Of a DNA stretch of 64,000 bases, positions 46,629 through 58,120 are shown piece by piece (the stretch's first letter is position 1; each line of letters begins with the position of its first letter). The translations under genes were made by a program, and so were the position numbers. Source of the DNA: Potentilla sterilis (lineage: Eukaryota > Streptophyta > Magnoliopsida > Rosales > Rosaceae); NCBI GenBank assembly GCA_963682095.1, contig OY821762.1, forward strand, positions 8,928,001-8,992,000, written 5' to 3'. The notes beneath the pieces are model-generated. The model was not told the DNA's origin. It saw only the letters and a list, made by a program, of their open reading frames with translations, and did no database searches.

Positions 46629-46659
46629 CTAGGTGTGGGGCCCGCGCACGGGGCGCGGG
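46629..46659 (-). mobile_element. Helitron 3' terminus (hairpin plus CTAG, followed by T)
   Basis: On the minus strand a perfect 7-bp stem, cccgcgc / gcgcggg, with a 5-base loop (46641-46659) is followed by 8 bases and then CTAG (46629-46632), with T as the next flanking base. Plant Helitrons end in a GC-rich hairpin some 8-12 bases before CTRR and insert between A and T, so all features fit. No Rep/helicase gene was seen, so the element is non-autonomous. Confidence 0.72.
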
Positions 46660-46855
46660 TGGCAGTGATAAAGAGTGTGAAAGCAAGAAAAAAGAAAATT
46701 GAGAATTAAGATTTGTGTCAGCTAATAGTGCATTTATATGATTCTAATGAGGGCAAGGTATAGTTATAAATTTAGACTTTTTTTCAGCATTCATGAGCAT
46801 AGATAGCGTACATGTTTCATAGTTAGATTACACATTAGAGGTTTATGCTGTCATA

Positions 46856-46881
46856 AATTAGCCTTGCGCGTTGCTGCGAGC
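46856..46881 (-). mobile_element. Second, decayed Helitron-like 3' end
   Basis: The minus strand reads cgcagcaacgcgc, then aagg, then CTAA followed by T. It resembles a Helitron hairpin and CTRR end with a damaged stem. It lies 227 bases inside the terminus at 46629. Confidence 0.35.
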
Positions 46882-47942
46882 TGACATCGTCATGACTTAT
46901 TTTAAGTTGATTCAAAGAACAGAAACAATTTCAATAGCTTGCCAGTCATACTAACAGCAACATAAGTAGATAAGAAAGACAACTAAGTTTTAAAGGACAT
47001 CAGTCAATGTTTTAGTACTATTGAGCAAACTACCACACGCAAATAATGTCCATTCAAAAGCAGGCTAGTTTTTTTGGTCAAAAAAGATTACATGATTTGA
47101 AGTGAGGACTTGTTGATCAAGCTGATTTATATTCAATAGTAAGATAACACTGATGAAGTAATAGAGTAAGCGGAAGATGCTAGCAATTAAAAGCGAAGAG
47201 ATACACTATGCCTATCTTGAACTATTTCTCGAATCTTCTTTTCATTTTTTCACAGCAAAGATTAATACAGATGAAACGTATTACATCATGAAGCTACAGT
47301 AAGCATAAGAAGAGCAACAAAGGACCACAAAACTAAATCCAACTTTGTATAGGGTGAACATGAATTCCCAAGTAACCTTTCAAACAAAGGATGCTACTGG
47401 ACATAGGTTCAAAGAAGTACGGGTTCAAACCTGGAAATCCAAAACAAAAATAATTTTAGTCTAACTTAAGACCAGAACATTCTCTATTGTGGAGCGATTA
47501 ATTATTGATCTTACAATCTTAGGGACACTTCCCTAATTGAGTAATAAAATTTTACCTCTACATTCATATTCTATCTAACAAATCTATCAATGCATAATGA
47601 AGAACCACTCACACTTAGAAAATCCACACATACCTATAAACCTCAATACCTAAGCCGCTGCAGTTGTATACACACAAAAATGATCCAACTTTTTTATCAA
47701 AACAAACAATGAAAAACTAACAATAAGAGACAACAAACAATCACTTCAATTCAAAAGACCATTCACACCCATCTCTTTCTTCCTCGTATACGAAACCCAA
47801 ACGGCCAACTCCAATCAAGGAAATATCAAACCTGCTAGCGAAATCCTAAAAAAGAAAAGCATAAGAATCACAAATCAAACTAACAAATCTTCATAACTGC
47901 AATGAAAATAATACCCACCTAAAACGTAAACCCCCAAAGCTT

Positions 47943-47966
47943 GCCCGCGCCCTTGCTGCGGGTTTT
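47943..47966. repeat. GC-rich hairpin of Helitron type
   Basis: The minus strand reads cccgcagcaagggcgcggg, forming a cccgc/gcggg stem in AT-rich DNA. It shares cgcagcaa with the decayed end at 46863-46881. No CTRR end follows. It may be a subterminal motif or a mutated terminus. Confidence 0.45.
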
Positions 47967-47999
47967 TATAATGGACATACAGTGGAGAAGTAAATCACA

Positions 48000-49562
48000 A
48001 TTTAAGAGATATTAACCAAATGATAGTCAATGTGTGTTATTGATTTAGAGATTATAAATGCTGTTATTATGACCAGATTTGAATATTACATATTTAAGAA
48101 TGGATGTCTTGAGCAGCAGAGCATGAGTTGGTATTTTAGCCAAGGAGCCGTTTTTCGAATCTTCTATGAACCGTTATTATGACCAAGGTATCCTACATTT
48201 CGAGTTCTTCAAATGTATTGTTTGTTGGTTCTTATGCTGTCCAGCACCTTCCACGTTCCCATAATCAGCTGCATTAGCTTTCAGATTACATGTCCCCTAC
48301 AACAATAAATCAAATGTAGTAAATCATTCATCACTGATCACCCTAAACTCATTTAAATGTCTGAATTATAAATATTTAGTTTAGATACAACAGTACTTAC
48401 TTGATACAGGGAAGTCCTAAACTGAAGTGTGTTAAAAACAATAATAAAAAGGAGAAAAATAAATCAAGAATTACACTACATACTGCATTTGCTTCAGTAA
48501 TTTCAAACAGCTACATCATTGTATTCAGATGATAACTATCAGAGAAAGGTAAAATACAATGTTTGAAGAATTCAAGTACACTAACGAAGAATTCTTCAAT
48601 AAAATAATAAAAAAGGCATGCAGATATACAATTGTCTATTTTCAGGAAGAAAAATGCATTGTTGCAACCAAAGAACTTACATGAACAGTTACCCATAGCA
48701 ACATAAAATGGACTTACTTACTGGGCACATGTGAAGACTTATTTTATCAACTGTCTTTTGTAAACTGTCAGAACAACTCTACAATTAATATTTGACAATT
48801 GTTAACGAAATTAGAAAGCAATGAGTATAACATAAGATGTAAAAGATACCAGGAATGAATGAAGAACATTGGCTATCAAACCATAGGTTTAACATGGTTT
48901 GATTACTACAGCTTTGATATGGTAATCCTAGTTTTTAAGGATTGGATTGTCAGGGAACTTTCTTGTTTGATTACTAAGCTTTAGTAGAGTAATCTACGGG
49001 ATTGGTTCTATAAAGCTGTATTTATGTAAGATAAAACATATAGTATAGTTCACATGTAATATTACTGCAGGGGTTGGGAAGAGGGTTTGCATTAGAAGTG
49101 GCAGAACCTGCAGTAGTTTCTGAACCAGTGGTTTAAGGGTTGTTAGTCCCCCCTCCCGGCCTGTGCCGCACCCTGATTCCCTGAAAGAGCAGCAAGATTT
49201 GGATTCTACGTACTGATCTAAAAGGTATCAATCACACTATTATTGAACCATCATCAAGCAAAAACTTGGATTCTACTGCATTCCTATGTCAACTCATTAA
49301 CACCATATCATGAAGCACATTTCCATAGCATGGAAAGCTTTTCAAAAAGAGCAAATCTTTTAATCCCAGCACTACCAATAAGCTTAAACATTAAAATTCC
49401 TCAACAATATCAGATAAATAGTGACAAATTACAAATTGAAAAAACAGAACAACTTCATTAATGGACTCCAAGATATGAAAGCTGAAAACCCATAATGTGC
49501 CTAGTTCAAACAAAGATGGAGTTAACTTAATAAGTTTAAAGAAAAGAAGATTAAAGATTTAC
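48000..49562. other. AT-rich filler inside the candidate Helitron
   Basis: No exon or RNA gene was recognised. Open frames here are short and lack splice support. Confidence 0.4.
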
Positions 49563-49927
49563 CTTTGCTTCCCAGAAGTATACATCACAGGGCAATAAAG
49601 AGGATCTTCATACGGAATTCATGTTTTTGATGTGGTGCCACCTCCACTTCCTCAAGTAATGTTGAAAAGATCACTTCAATAACACCCCGGGGACTGCATC
49701 CAGTATTCTCAATCTGAAACCAAATCAATTGGAAGAGCCACACAAACAAATTACTTCCTCAATCATCAAGAAAGGAATTAACAAAATCTCAAAATTCACC
49801 CAAATGGGAAATTTAACGACTCAATTTTGAAGAACAAACACAATCAATCAGCAAGAACTTGATTTAGTTTACCTTTGTGTTGCGGGTATCGTCGTTGCTG
49901 GAGCCTTGATCTCTCTCTCACAGCCAT
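49563..49927 (-). pseudogene. Two captured exons of unidentified origin
   Basis: An ATG at 49927 opens MAVRERSRLQQRRYPQHK, ending at an AAAG|gtaaac donor (49873). After a tttcag acceptor the second exon (49563-49713) reads IENTGCSPRGVIEVIFSTLL, then EVEVAPHQKHEFRMKILFIA, and meets a TGA before its donor. The two exons do not share a phase (55 bases in exon 1, while exon 2 reads well only in phase 0), so they may come from different genes. I do not recognise either. Confidence 0.4.
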
Positions 49928-50521
49928 GTTCCTTTTTTAGAAAAAGATCGAAGAAGAAAAGGGCAACAAATTGAACAGTAATTTGGTAGGCTCAATCTCC
50001 TGTCTTCTGTCTTCATTTTGGTCGGCTCAATCTTCTGTCTTCTGTCTACGTTTTGGCGATCGGGATTTTGGTAGCTCCAAACCTTCTGTCTTTTGTCTTG
50101 GTTTTGGTAATTTAGATTTTGGGCAGCTCCAGAAGTTTCGAGGAAAACGAAATCGAGGGCAAGCCATCAGATGAAAACCCGATCGAACGGCGCAAATGCA
50201 AAAATGCAACCCGACCCGCCCGCCCCATTACTGTTCAATTGAACAGCACAACCTCCAGAGCTAGCAGTTCAATTCTTGAAAAACTAAAAAAATATTTCAA
50301 TATCACACGAATAAAATGCAAGCTCGCATACATTGTATATGATTTTATAAGTTGATTTAGAATGACATTGATGTTCATTCAAATATTACAACAGACGCAT
50401 CAATAGCTGCAGTGGTTAACATTTTATACACCAAGACATAAATTCTTCATTGAAACTGAAGATAAAAAAAAAAACCTTGCATATATTTCACTGTTCTCAT
50501 ATCAGCAATATAAAGAATTAC

Positions 50522-50600
50522 CTTATCTTTCACTATGAGGCGGAATAAGTTTCCATACTGGTGGTACAGTAAGATATCTGACTTTATATGGCAGAGGAAG
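50522..50600 (-). pseudogene. Captured exon, unidentified (PYKVRYLTVPPVWKLIPP)
   Basis: An exon-like segment after a ttttacag acceptor reads LPLPYKVRYLTVPPVWKLIP and ends in a TAA just before a gtaatt donor. Proline-rich, same strand as the neighbouring fragments. Origin unknown. Confidence 0.35.
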
Positions 50601-50955
50601 CTGTAAAAGAGGTAGCCATCATAAATAAAACTACAAAAAATAGTTCAGAAATAAACATATACTGACCGCAAAAAATAGTGGAATCAGCTAACAGAAAATC
50701 AAAATTCGAGGAATTAGAAAAAAGAAAAGAAAAAAAAAGGCAGGGATAGAGAGATTAGTATACCTTTACCTTACTATTAGTTTCACTAAAACTCTGAACT
50801 CTAAACATGCATATACTGCAGGGAAGCCAAAAGCACTGTCAGATTCCTGGTCCTCCGTTGACAAAGACAAAGAAAAATTCAATTGAAATATTATAGCAAC
50901 CCCTGGAAGCATAAACAAATATATATCTAGTGATGAAATGATATTGAACATGAAC

Positions 50956-51035
50956 CTTTAATGCTTGATCATGGGCTTGATCAGTCACATCCATCAATTG
51001 ATATCCATGATCAATAAGTAGCTGACTTATCATAC
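50956..51035 (-). pseudogene. Captured exon, unidentified (MISQLLIDHGYQLMDVTDQA)
   Basis: Bounded by a ttgcag acceptor and an AAAG|gttcat donor, it reads MISQLLIDHGYQLMDVTDQA, then HDQALK, with the look of a conserved helical exon. The source gene is not recognised. Same strand as neighbouring fragments. Confidence 0.4.
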
Positions 51036-51099
51036 CTGCAACTGTTAGAATAATATATAAACCTATGGGTATTGTAATCTCAGTCAACCCCAGATGAAT

Positions 51100-52975
51100 T
51101 GTGAAAGGAGTAGCACCTCAGAGGAGGTTCCAATATCATGCATCAGAACCTTTGCATCGATCAATATCTTAATGTCTTTACTCCTCCACCAACTCGTCGA
51201 ACAAAATGATTTAGAGGCTCTGCAAAACAATACCAAACTTCATTATTCGATCAAAAATCTCACAAAAAATTATGGAGAATGCAAATCTACTGATAGGTAT
51301 ACCACATTAATCAGCGTCACATCTCTTCATCTTTGCTAATTCCTCCAAATCCGAGCTCGATTAAAAACATGTAGAAACCCAAACACATAGAATAGAGAAA
51401 GGGAAAAGAGTCGGATCTCCCTTTGTCTATTTTGTATGGGTCTCTGCATGTTGGGATGGAGCTTCGGCGAGAGAAGAATAAGACCATACAAAATAGAACA
51501 AATGGGTCTCTGCTTTGAACAAATTTATATCTATACACTATCAAACCTATTTCAGCTGATACAGACCAAAGACCCAGTGAACATCCAGCGTTAACAATTC
51601 ATATATATGTTAGACTTCAATAAAAGATACTGCGACAATACCAAAATGACTAACAAAAAACTAAGACCCCCATGCAGTAATCAACAACAGCAAAACTACT
51701 ATACACATATAGTAAAGCAAGTAAACTATTTGTATTTGTAAAAAGGGGCAGCCAATAAACATGCAAATAAGCAACAACTAGAAAATTTGGTGTGAAAACA
51801 CATATAACAAAAGACTACATATTCATGTATAATATTCCAGACTGACAGAAAACATATAGTAAAGCAAGTAAACAATTTAAAACATATAAATACTTAACCA
51901 AAAACTACAGCAAGATCCAACTCACTTTCCCCTTCCTGGAATAGGCAACTGACGATAACAACACACACAGCAATTAAGCTAGCAAGAATATAGTGTTTTA
52001 CCTATCTTCCTGTAACAGTATAATATCTGTAGTAAGATACTTGCTATCTAACAAACAAAGAAACCCACACGAATGAAAAATAAATCCATACACCCATTGA
52101 TAGAAATAGATAAAAAAAAAAAAAAAAACACAACAAACCAACAAAAACACAACCAAAGCACATAAAGATCAGGAACAAAACAGCAGAACAGAACCAACCA
52201 ACTATATAACCTGATCTCAGAACTACCTCTGTCTTGGCTTCACTGTCATCTCTATCTTACTTGAGAAAAAATACAAACGGGTCAAGATTCCTTGCCCAAT
52301 CTTCTACTCTTTCTTTGACAGCTATACCTAACCTCCTCCACTTTTCAATGATATAAAAAGCCAGAACTGTTTCCCCTTAAACTCTTCCACCGTAAACCAT
52401 AAATGCCTAAAAATAATGAAGGTGAATTAGATCCGGGCATTTATTTACTTCCAGTATATTTATTGAAAATAGAAGAGGTAGACAGACAATACCAGAAGAG
52501 CTATTGAAAATACATCTGAAATGCAAGGGTTATTACCAGAACACTATTCTGTGTTGAGCCTCCTAAAGATATAAGTAAAGCCTTCGTGTGGTGTATCTAA
52601 CATGAGTTATTCGCAAAGTCATATAACTCGGATTACTCACTACATTCATAAACTATAATCAATACTATGTATTAAAACAGACAGAGCACATATGAAAAAA
52701 TAACTATCCCAAACTGATTTGCATATGATACTTATTATTACTTTAGTGACCTGTCCCCTTGATTTCAAAGAAGACAAACAAAGTTCAGACAATCCAGAAA
52801 TTTGAAGAACAAACTTAATATATATGGCAGTCACAATGAGAATCAAATCAAACCTTTGATGAAACTAATAAAAGAACTGTGCAGTATATACCTTGATAAG
52901 AAGAAGTCTTCAGAAGTCCGCCAATCAAGAAGCAACTGCAAGATATATCATGTTCTTCTTCCAAGAAACACTTAC
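51100..52975. other. AT-rich segment without clear exons
   Basis: No gene is supported. It contains a poly(A) tract at about 52110-52127. A stretch near 52737-52805 reads LQISGLSELCLSSLKSRGQV on the minus strand but lacks a good donor, so it is not called. Confidence 0.35.
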
Positions 52976-53403
52976 ATATAGCATGTTCATTTTTTAGGTT
53001 CTGTATCATAATGCTGATTGTCTGCAGCAACTGAAGTGAAACAGTCATATTTCTGCTAATCTTCAATATACGTACAAACTCTCCCATGATTTGCTTCTCC
53101 ATAAAAAATCTAGACAATCAACAGGATGAGATTAAAATCTAACAGCATCATGTGCATCAAGAAAAAGTAAGCTTTGAGAAGTCATACTCAAAAAAGGTCG
53201 TGTCATGCTGGTCACCATAAGTTATCAACTCCGCAATTGATCTCAGAGCTTCAATAACGAAATCCTTCATAACAGACTAAATATCAGTACACTGAGAGAG
53301 AAAATTGCAATAAGATACTTCAGCTTAAGGAGGCAGAAATCGTCCAATTACCTTGTTAACGTCATTCACAACTTGAATTTTCACCAGCTGATCAGTTAAA
53401 TAC
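52976..53403 (-). pseudogene. Fragment of TT9/GFS9 (CLEC16A-like), three internal exons
   Basis: Minus-strand exons 53352-53403 (RYLTDQLVKIQVVNDVNK), 53188-53264 (DFVIEALRSIAELITYGDQH) and 52976-53109 (FMEKQIMGEFVRILKISRNM; VSLQLLQTISIMIQNLKNEH) match the N-terminal FPL domain of TRANSPARENT TESTA 9. They join in phase across GT-AG introns and show no lesion. The first exon (MWFSFWRSRD-type in the family) and everything after this point are absent nearby, so it is a captured fragment of a protein of over 800 residues. TT9 works in vacuolar trafficking and flavonoid accumulation. Confidence 0.75.
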
Positions 53404-53779
53404 CTGCTCCAAGAAGGCATTTTTTATTAATAAAACTACAGAAATATAATTACTACCAACATAACATATCAAGGGTGGTGCTATTAATACACCCTGTTGT
53501 TATTCACACACCCCTCCCATGATGAAAGCCAATCATAAAGCAAATCTAAGGAGTAATTTTGTAAATACATGTAAATTATAGTCATAGAAAAATAGATGGG
53601 AGTGTGTGAATAGCAAAATAGGGTGTGTTAATAGCAGTACCCCAAAACAAATAAGAAAAATCAAGTTACAAACCTCACCAATCCTCTCATACTTCTGAAT
53701 GACAGATAAGACATTACGCTTCAAAAGAACTGTAGGGTTCGAAAATAATGAAGGTGACAAACAGGAGATCAAGAAGAAT

Positions 53780-54877
53780 GTAGTATTTCCCATAAACTCG
53801 AACTTCTTTTTGTCTCCAGCAGGCTCAACAACAGAAAAATCATCATCCTCCATGCCAGCTCCAATCAACTGAAATACAGTAAATAATTATAAAGTTGGCA
53901 GCACAACAAACAGAGAAATCCAAGTACCCCAGTAACATTATTGACGACAACGTAAGAAATATGTCGAGCCAGGAATACATTACATATTGGTAGAAATAGA
54001 AGTAGCAAATAACCTTTTCAATACGAATTTTGTTGATTGCGGATGGCATGCCTGTCTGTTGTGTCCTCATCAGCATAACAAATCTATGAGGTAAAAGAAA
54101 AACACATCAATCTCATGTTTTCTATGTACAACCCAGAAAAAGGAACTAATGTACCTCTTTTTGCCAGATCCTTGGCAGGAACTCTTCAGCTGATAGATCG
54201 CTGCTAATCGTTGCACCTAACATATTCAGAAGTAGTATATTAATAATTGAAAATACCCTTGGAATGTAGGATATAGATTAAACAAACACTTTCATTTGGT
54301 GTACTGAAAATTGAAAATCAACCTTCACAAAGCACATTTCACATCACAAATATTGCGGGGGAGTTCATACAAACTAATTTTCTAGCTTTGGTATGAATAG
54401 GGAGGGGAGAGAGTTGAGAGATAACCCAATTTGAATTCTCAAAATGAAAGCACCTCATTGGCTAAAACAAAAAATAAATATTTCAGATACTCCAGTCAAC
54501 TAAACTTATTCAAGCTTGTAGGAAGTTGCAATGGTGAATCTACAGCAAAAAGAACTAACAAACTGTAAATCGAAGTGATAAATCAGAATTCCATACCTGA
54601 GCACAATCCCGCAAATGCATAGGATGAAAAGAGAACATATCTACTCCATCCAAAACAATTTGCTCTAATTTCTACAAATAAAAAAAAATAGAGCTGAAAA
54701 GTAGTCTTTGGTTTCAATAGTGAGTCACTGGAACAAATGATATTAAGTTGCATGCACCATTACCAAAAAATGAGAAGAGTTTTACCAAATTTATTTGTTC
54801 AAGATCAACACCTCGGCGCAGCATTCTGTCTCGACGCTTCACAGCCATCATTTCTTTACGATGTTTTTTCTTAGTAC
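53780..54877 (-). pseudogene. Fragment of an R3H/G-patch protein (SQS1-like), five internal exons
   Basis: Minus-strand exons are 54786-54877 (KKKHRKEMMAVKRRDRMLRR), 54597-54671 (KLEQIVLDGVDMFSFHPMHL), 54155-54216 (VQRLAAIYQLKSSCQGSGKK), 54014-54083 (FVMLMRTQQTGMPSAINKIR) and about 53780-53868 (LIGAGMEDDDFSVVEP). Exons 2-4 form an R3H nucleic-acid-binding domain. Splice sites are kept. The N-terminal part and the C-terminal G-patch exons expected in this plant family are not found, so it is a fragment. The family is thought to act in RNA processing. Confidence 0.65.
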
Positions 54878-55261
54878 CTGATTGGTAGGTCAATTGAAGC
54901 GATAAAAATGTGAGCGGAAAGCAGGGAAGATAATCCACTGGATTAAACAAAGTGTGATATCATAGAGGATAGCCGTTTTTGATACACAAAAGATCCCTCA
55001 AATATTTATCACCCATGGTATCATATATGAGGACAAATGATCACATAGTCATACCAATGAGATCCTAAGTATCCACTTTACATCATATTCCATGTTGAAG
55101 ACACTATTTTTGTGCTACTCCGTATGAAGGATGAAGAAAACAAATGAAATAATTTTTGAATTTGGCTGAAGTTCAATTGAAACCCTATATATGAATTCGG
55201 TGCTCAGGCAGAAAACAATCTTATTCAGTTCATGAATGAACCCAGTTATATATATTCAGTT

Positions 55262-55350
55262 CGGTGACGCCGACGACGGCGACAGAGGGGCCGGAGTCCT
55301 GGAGGGACATGCGGACGCGGAATGGGCCGGGAGAACGGGACTTGGTGCGC
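55262..55350 (-). pseudogene. Fragment of aspartate-semialdehyde dehydrogenase exon 1
   Basis: The minus-strand frame reads RTKSRSPGPFRVRMSLQDSG, then PSVAVVGVT, matching the transit-peptide junction and start of the mature plant ASADH, where VVGVTGAVGQ begins the NADP-binding fold. Similarity stops after VVGVT, at the usual exon end, and no donor or later exon follows. The segment is clearly more GC-rich than its surroundings. Confidence 0.6.
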
Positions 55351-56071
55351 AATTGTAAATTTCACACTTGAGTGACTTCACAGAGCTGCAGCATCAATTC
55401 TCTCCTCCCTCACAAAACTGAAAACTGATTTCACAACAGAACAAACATCAATTATCTCCTCCCTTTACTCCCTGACATAATCTGGCCATTATAAATTTAT
55501 AATCATAATCTTATCTATCCATTCATGATTCACCAACACAGCAAGTCAGCAACAATATATTGAGAGAGGAGTGTACCTGGCGGGCGAGCGGGCTGCAAGC
55601 CACAGAACCGAGAGACTTGAGAGAGTCGATGGCTCGATGAAGTCGAGCAACCAAGAGACAGAGAGAGGAGACTCCAGTCGATGATGGGTGGTGGCTCCAG
55701 TGAGGTGGATGGATCGGTGGGGAAGAAGCCGAAGCGGTGGTCTGGGTTTGGCTGAGGCAACACAAAAACAGTAGAAGTGGTGGTCTGGTCTGGGTCTGGG
55801 TTCGGCTGAAGAAGATGAAAATATTCGGATGAAAATAAGAGAGAGAATCAGATCGGATCGGGGCTTCCAGAAACCAAATGGGAGCAGGTGAGAAACGAAC
55901 GACCCAGAAGAAAAGGCGAGAACAGAGCCAGCACAGTGTGCCGCACGAACCGCACGCTGTGAGAGCACTGGTCATACTGTTCAAGTAGGAACAGTAAAAG
56001 CGGAAAACCCACATCTGTTATATAGGTAATTCCCCTATGGTTTGGTCCCAATATTGATTCTAGTTTAGAGA

Positions 56072-57483
56072 TGAGTGCATTTGCATCACCAAATCGGGAT
56101 GCTGATTTGGCCATGCTGGACATGCTTCGATTTTATAATGAGTTTTTTTATAACATTCCGCTTATGTAAAATTGAAGAATCAAGAACGCGAGCTTGGGGA
56201 AAAGATTGGTTTTTGTTTTTTGTCTAAATACCTCATGCTTACTACCATATGGTTTGGATTCAAAATCATTTGTCCTTAGACTTCCAATTTTACTAAAAAC
56301 ACCCTTACACTTTCAACATTGATCTAATAGGTCCAACCGGTTAATTTTTCTTAAGAGTGAGTCCCTTAACTGGCTGACATGCAGTGGCTTATTGTAACTA
56401 AGAGGGTCCAAGCATAAACATAATATAACAAGATAAAATGGATATTGATATACTTTTATGTTCATTTTAAAAACTTGTCAATTCAGATATAATTCTTACA
56501 TCTTTCACAGTAAGAAATAGTTTTCTAATAACATGAATAATAGTCATTTAAATTTTTTTTATTTCATAGATTTCTGAGAAGGAGACCCACTAACTTGATT
56601 AGGCATGCCACCACATTAATTCACAAGAATATGCATGGTATTTGGAGATAAAATTTTCTGGCTACTTTGCTATATAGCAAAGCACATGCTCATCCTGTAA
56701 ATTCAGCCCAGGACCGATGGGTTTAGTCCAAAAAATGGGATCATGGGCCGGCTCGGTCCTAGCTGATGGGCAGGCTTTGCTCGGTCCATTTTAAAATGGG
56801 TAGGGTATTGGCAACATTTTTCAAGCCCTGGGCAGCCTAAAGTTTTGGTCATATAGGATATTGTAGGGCCGCCCATGGCCTAGCCCGTTCTTAGCCCATA
56901 CGTCATTAGTAATATAATTTTTACTTTATTAGTGATTAATAAAACCATCAAATGAGTTTAATTCAATTGGCAAAAGTGCTATAGTTATACAGTATTACAA
57001 AGACCATGTGTTCAACTCTTCTACACCCAATCAATTTTGTTTAATAGAATAAGTATTATTCACAAATCAAAGACTAAATGTAGGATTGAGCAGATTTTGG
57101 AGACCTGAATTTTGTCTGCCCAAGATTGGGTTTGGGATTCACATATTTGTGATAGGGCCAGCCCAACACTACCCATTTAACACGTAGGGCTAAAAAATCC
57201 CTGAGCCGGGTAGTATATGTATGGTCATCATACCTTAAGGCCGGATCGGCCCTATCCGGCTCATTTTACAGGCCTACTCATATCATTTGGTACCAAAACA
57301 ATTTGGAATTTTATATGGGTTTTTTTTATCAACAACTACAATTTGGTGTTCATATTTACCAATAGTAAAATTAGTTTTTATAATTACCACGAACATGTTT
57401 CCATCCAAAATTAACATAATCTGTTAACTCATAAATTACAAAATTACCCTCAACAATACTCTCTTTAGAAATATGTACATCTA
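56072..57483. other. Intergenic DNA with a possible repeat
   Basis: No gene was seen. Around 56690-56900 and 57110-57265 the sequence has repeated gggc/ggcc motifs (gggccggctcgg, ggccggatcggcc) that look like the two sides of an old dispersed repeat, but I could not define ends. Confidence 0.35.
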
Positions 57484-57690
57484 GTGCTACTGATTCTCAG
57501 AAACTTTACCTCCGCCGCGATTCCAATGTTATTGACCTTCAGAAACTTTACATCCGCCGTCTTCCGCCGCGATTCCAATGTTACTGACCCTCAGAAACTT
57601 ACCTCCGCCGTCCCAGAAATTTTACATCCGCCGTCCTCTGCTGCGATTCCAATGCTACTGACCCTCAGAAAGTTTACCTCTGCCGTAAAT
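57484..57690. repeat. Irregular GC-rich minisatellite
   Basis: Three copies of gcgattccaatgytaytgac followed by cytcagaaa alternate with several copies of tttacmtccgccg. Unit lengths vary. Translation of the plus strand gives repeated LTLRNFTSAV-like blocks, which follows from the repeat and is not evidence of a gene. Confidence 0.8.
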
Positions 57691-57902
57691 TTACCCTCAG
57701 AAAATTCAGATCTGATAAGATCTCCACCATGAAGGCCTGCTCGACTCAAAGCCAAAACTCAACAGACCTAATTAATGACCTAGAGTTTCAAATCCAATCA
57801 AAATCGAACAAATACAGAGAGTGTGGTAAGTTTAAGCAAAGAATCCGAATCAAGAAACACAAGAGTTGAAAATCTTAAGCGAAGAGAGTGCGAGAGGCTA
57901 AC

Positions 57903-58016
57903 CTTGCCGATCTTGGAGGTCGCTGTGAGCAACTTAGGGCTGGGCTGAGCGGCGGTGGTGGTGCTTTGCTTGTCGGAGACCTCTATGCAACCCAAGTCCA
58001 AGCAGCCGAGGTCCAT
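57903..58016 (-). CDS. Orphan first exon (MDLGCLDLGCIEVSDKQST)
   Basis: An ATG at 58016 opens a 38-codon frame ending at ATCGGCAAG|gttagc. The N-terminus MDLGCLDLGC and the polar tail look like the first exon of a conserved plant protein, and a GA-rich leader typical of plant 5' UTRs lies just upstream (58090-58118). No second exon was found on the minus strand before 57483. It may be a fragment of an unidentified gene or have a distant exon. Confidence 0.4.
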
Positions 58017-58085
58017 CGCCGGTCGATGAGTCTGGAGACGACGTGATCGAAGAATCGGAAAAGAAGAAGAAAGTGACTGAGAATT

Positions 58086-58089
<4 letters not shown>

Positions 58090-58118
<29 letters not shown>
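58090..58118. repeat. (GA)n microsatellite
   Basis: About fourteen ga units directly preceding the 52-bp duplication. Confidence 0.95.

Positions 58119-58120
<2 letters not shown>

Larger units (their letters stand above)
46629..56071 (-). mobile_element. Candidate 9.4-kb non-autonomous Helitron with captured gene fragments
   Basis: The 3' end is at 46629. A candidate 5' end on the minus strand is A|TCTCTAAACT with TC at 56071-56070, fitting the TC start and A flank. Between them, fragments of ASADH (55262-55350), an R3H/G-patch protein (53780-54877), TT9/CLEC16A (52976-53403) and several unknown exons all lie on the minus strand with introns kept. That is the usual pattern for Helitron capture. 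Other GC hairpins of similar type at 46863-46881 and 47943-47966 suggest nested or older termini, so the 5' boundary, and whether this is one element or several, is inference. Confidence 0.45.

Noticed and set aside
47943..47995. Alternative 5' end for a 1.36-kb Helitron (tctccactg near 47990)
   Set aside because: The base before TC is T rather than A, and the captured fragments would be left outside. Kept only as a possibility.
55523..56123. Overlapping minus-strand open frames up to 163 codons
   Set aside because: Three frames are open over the same Ser/Pro-rich stretch and none resembles a known protein. The stretch is more likely promoter and leader DNA captured with the ASADH fragment.
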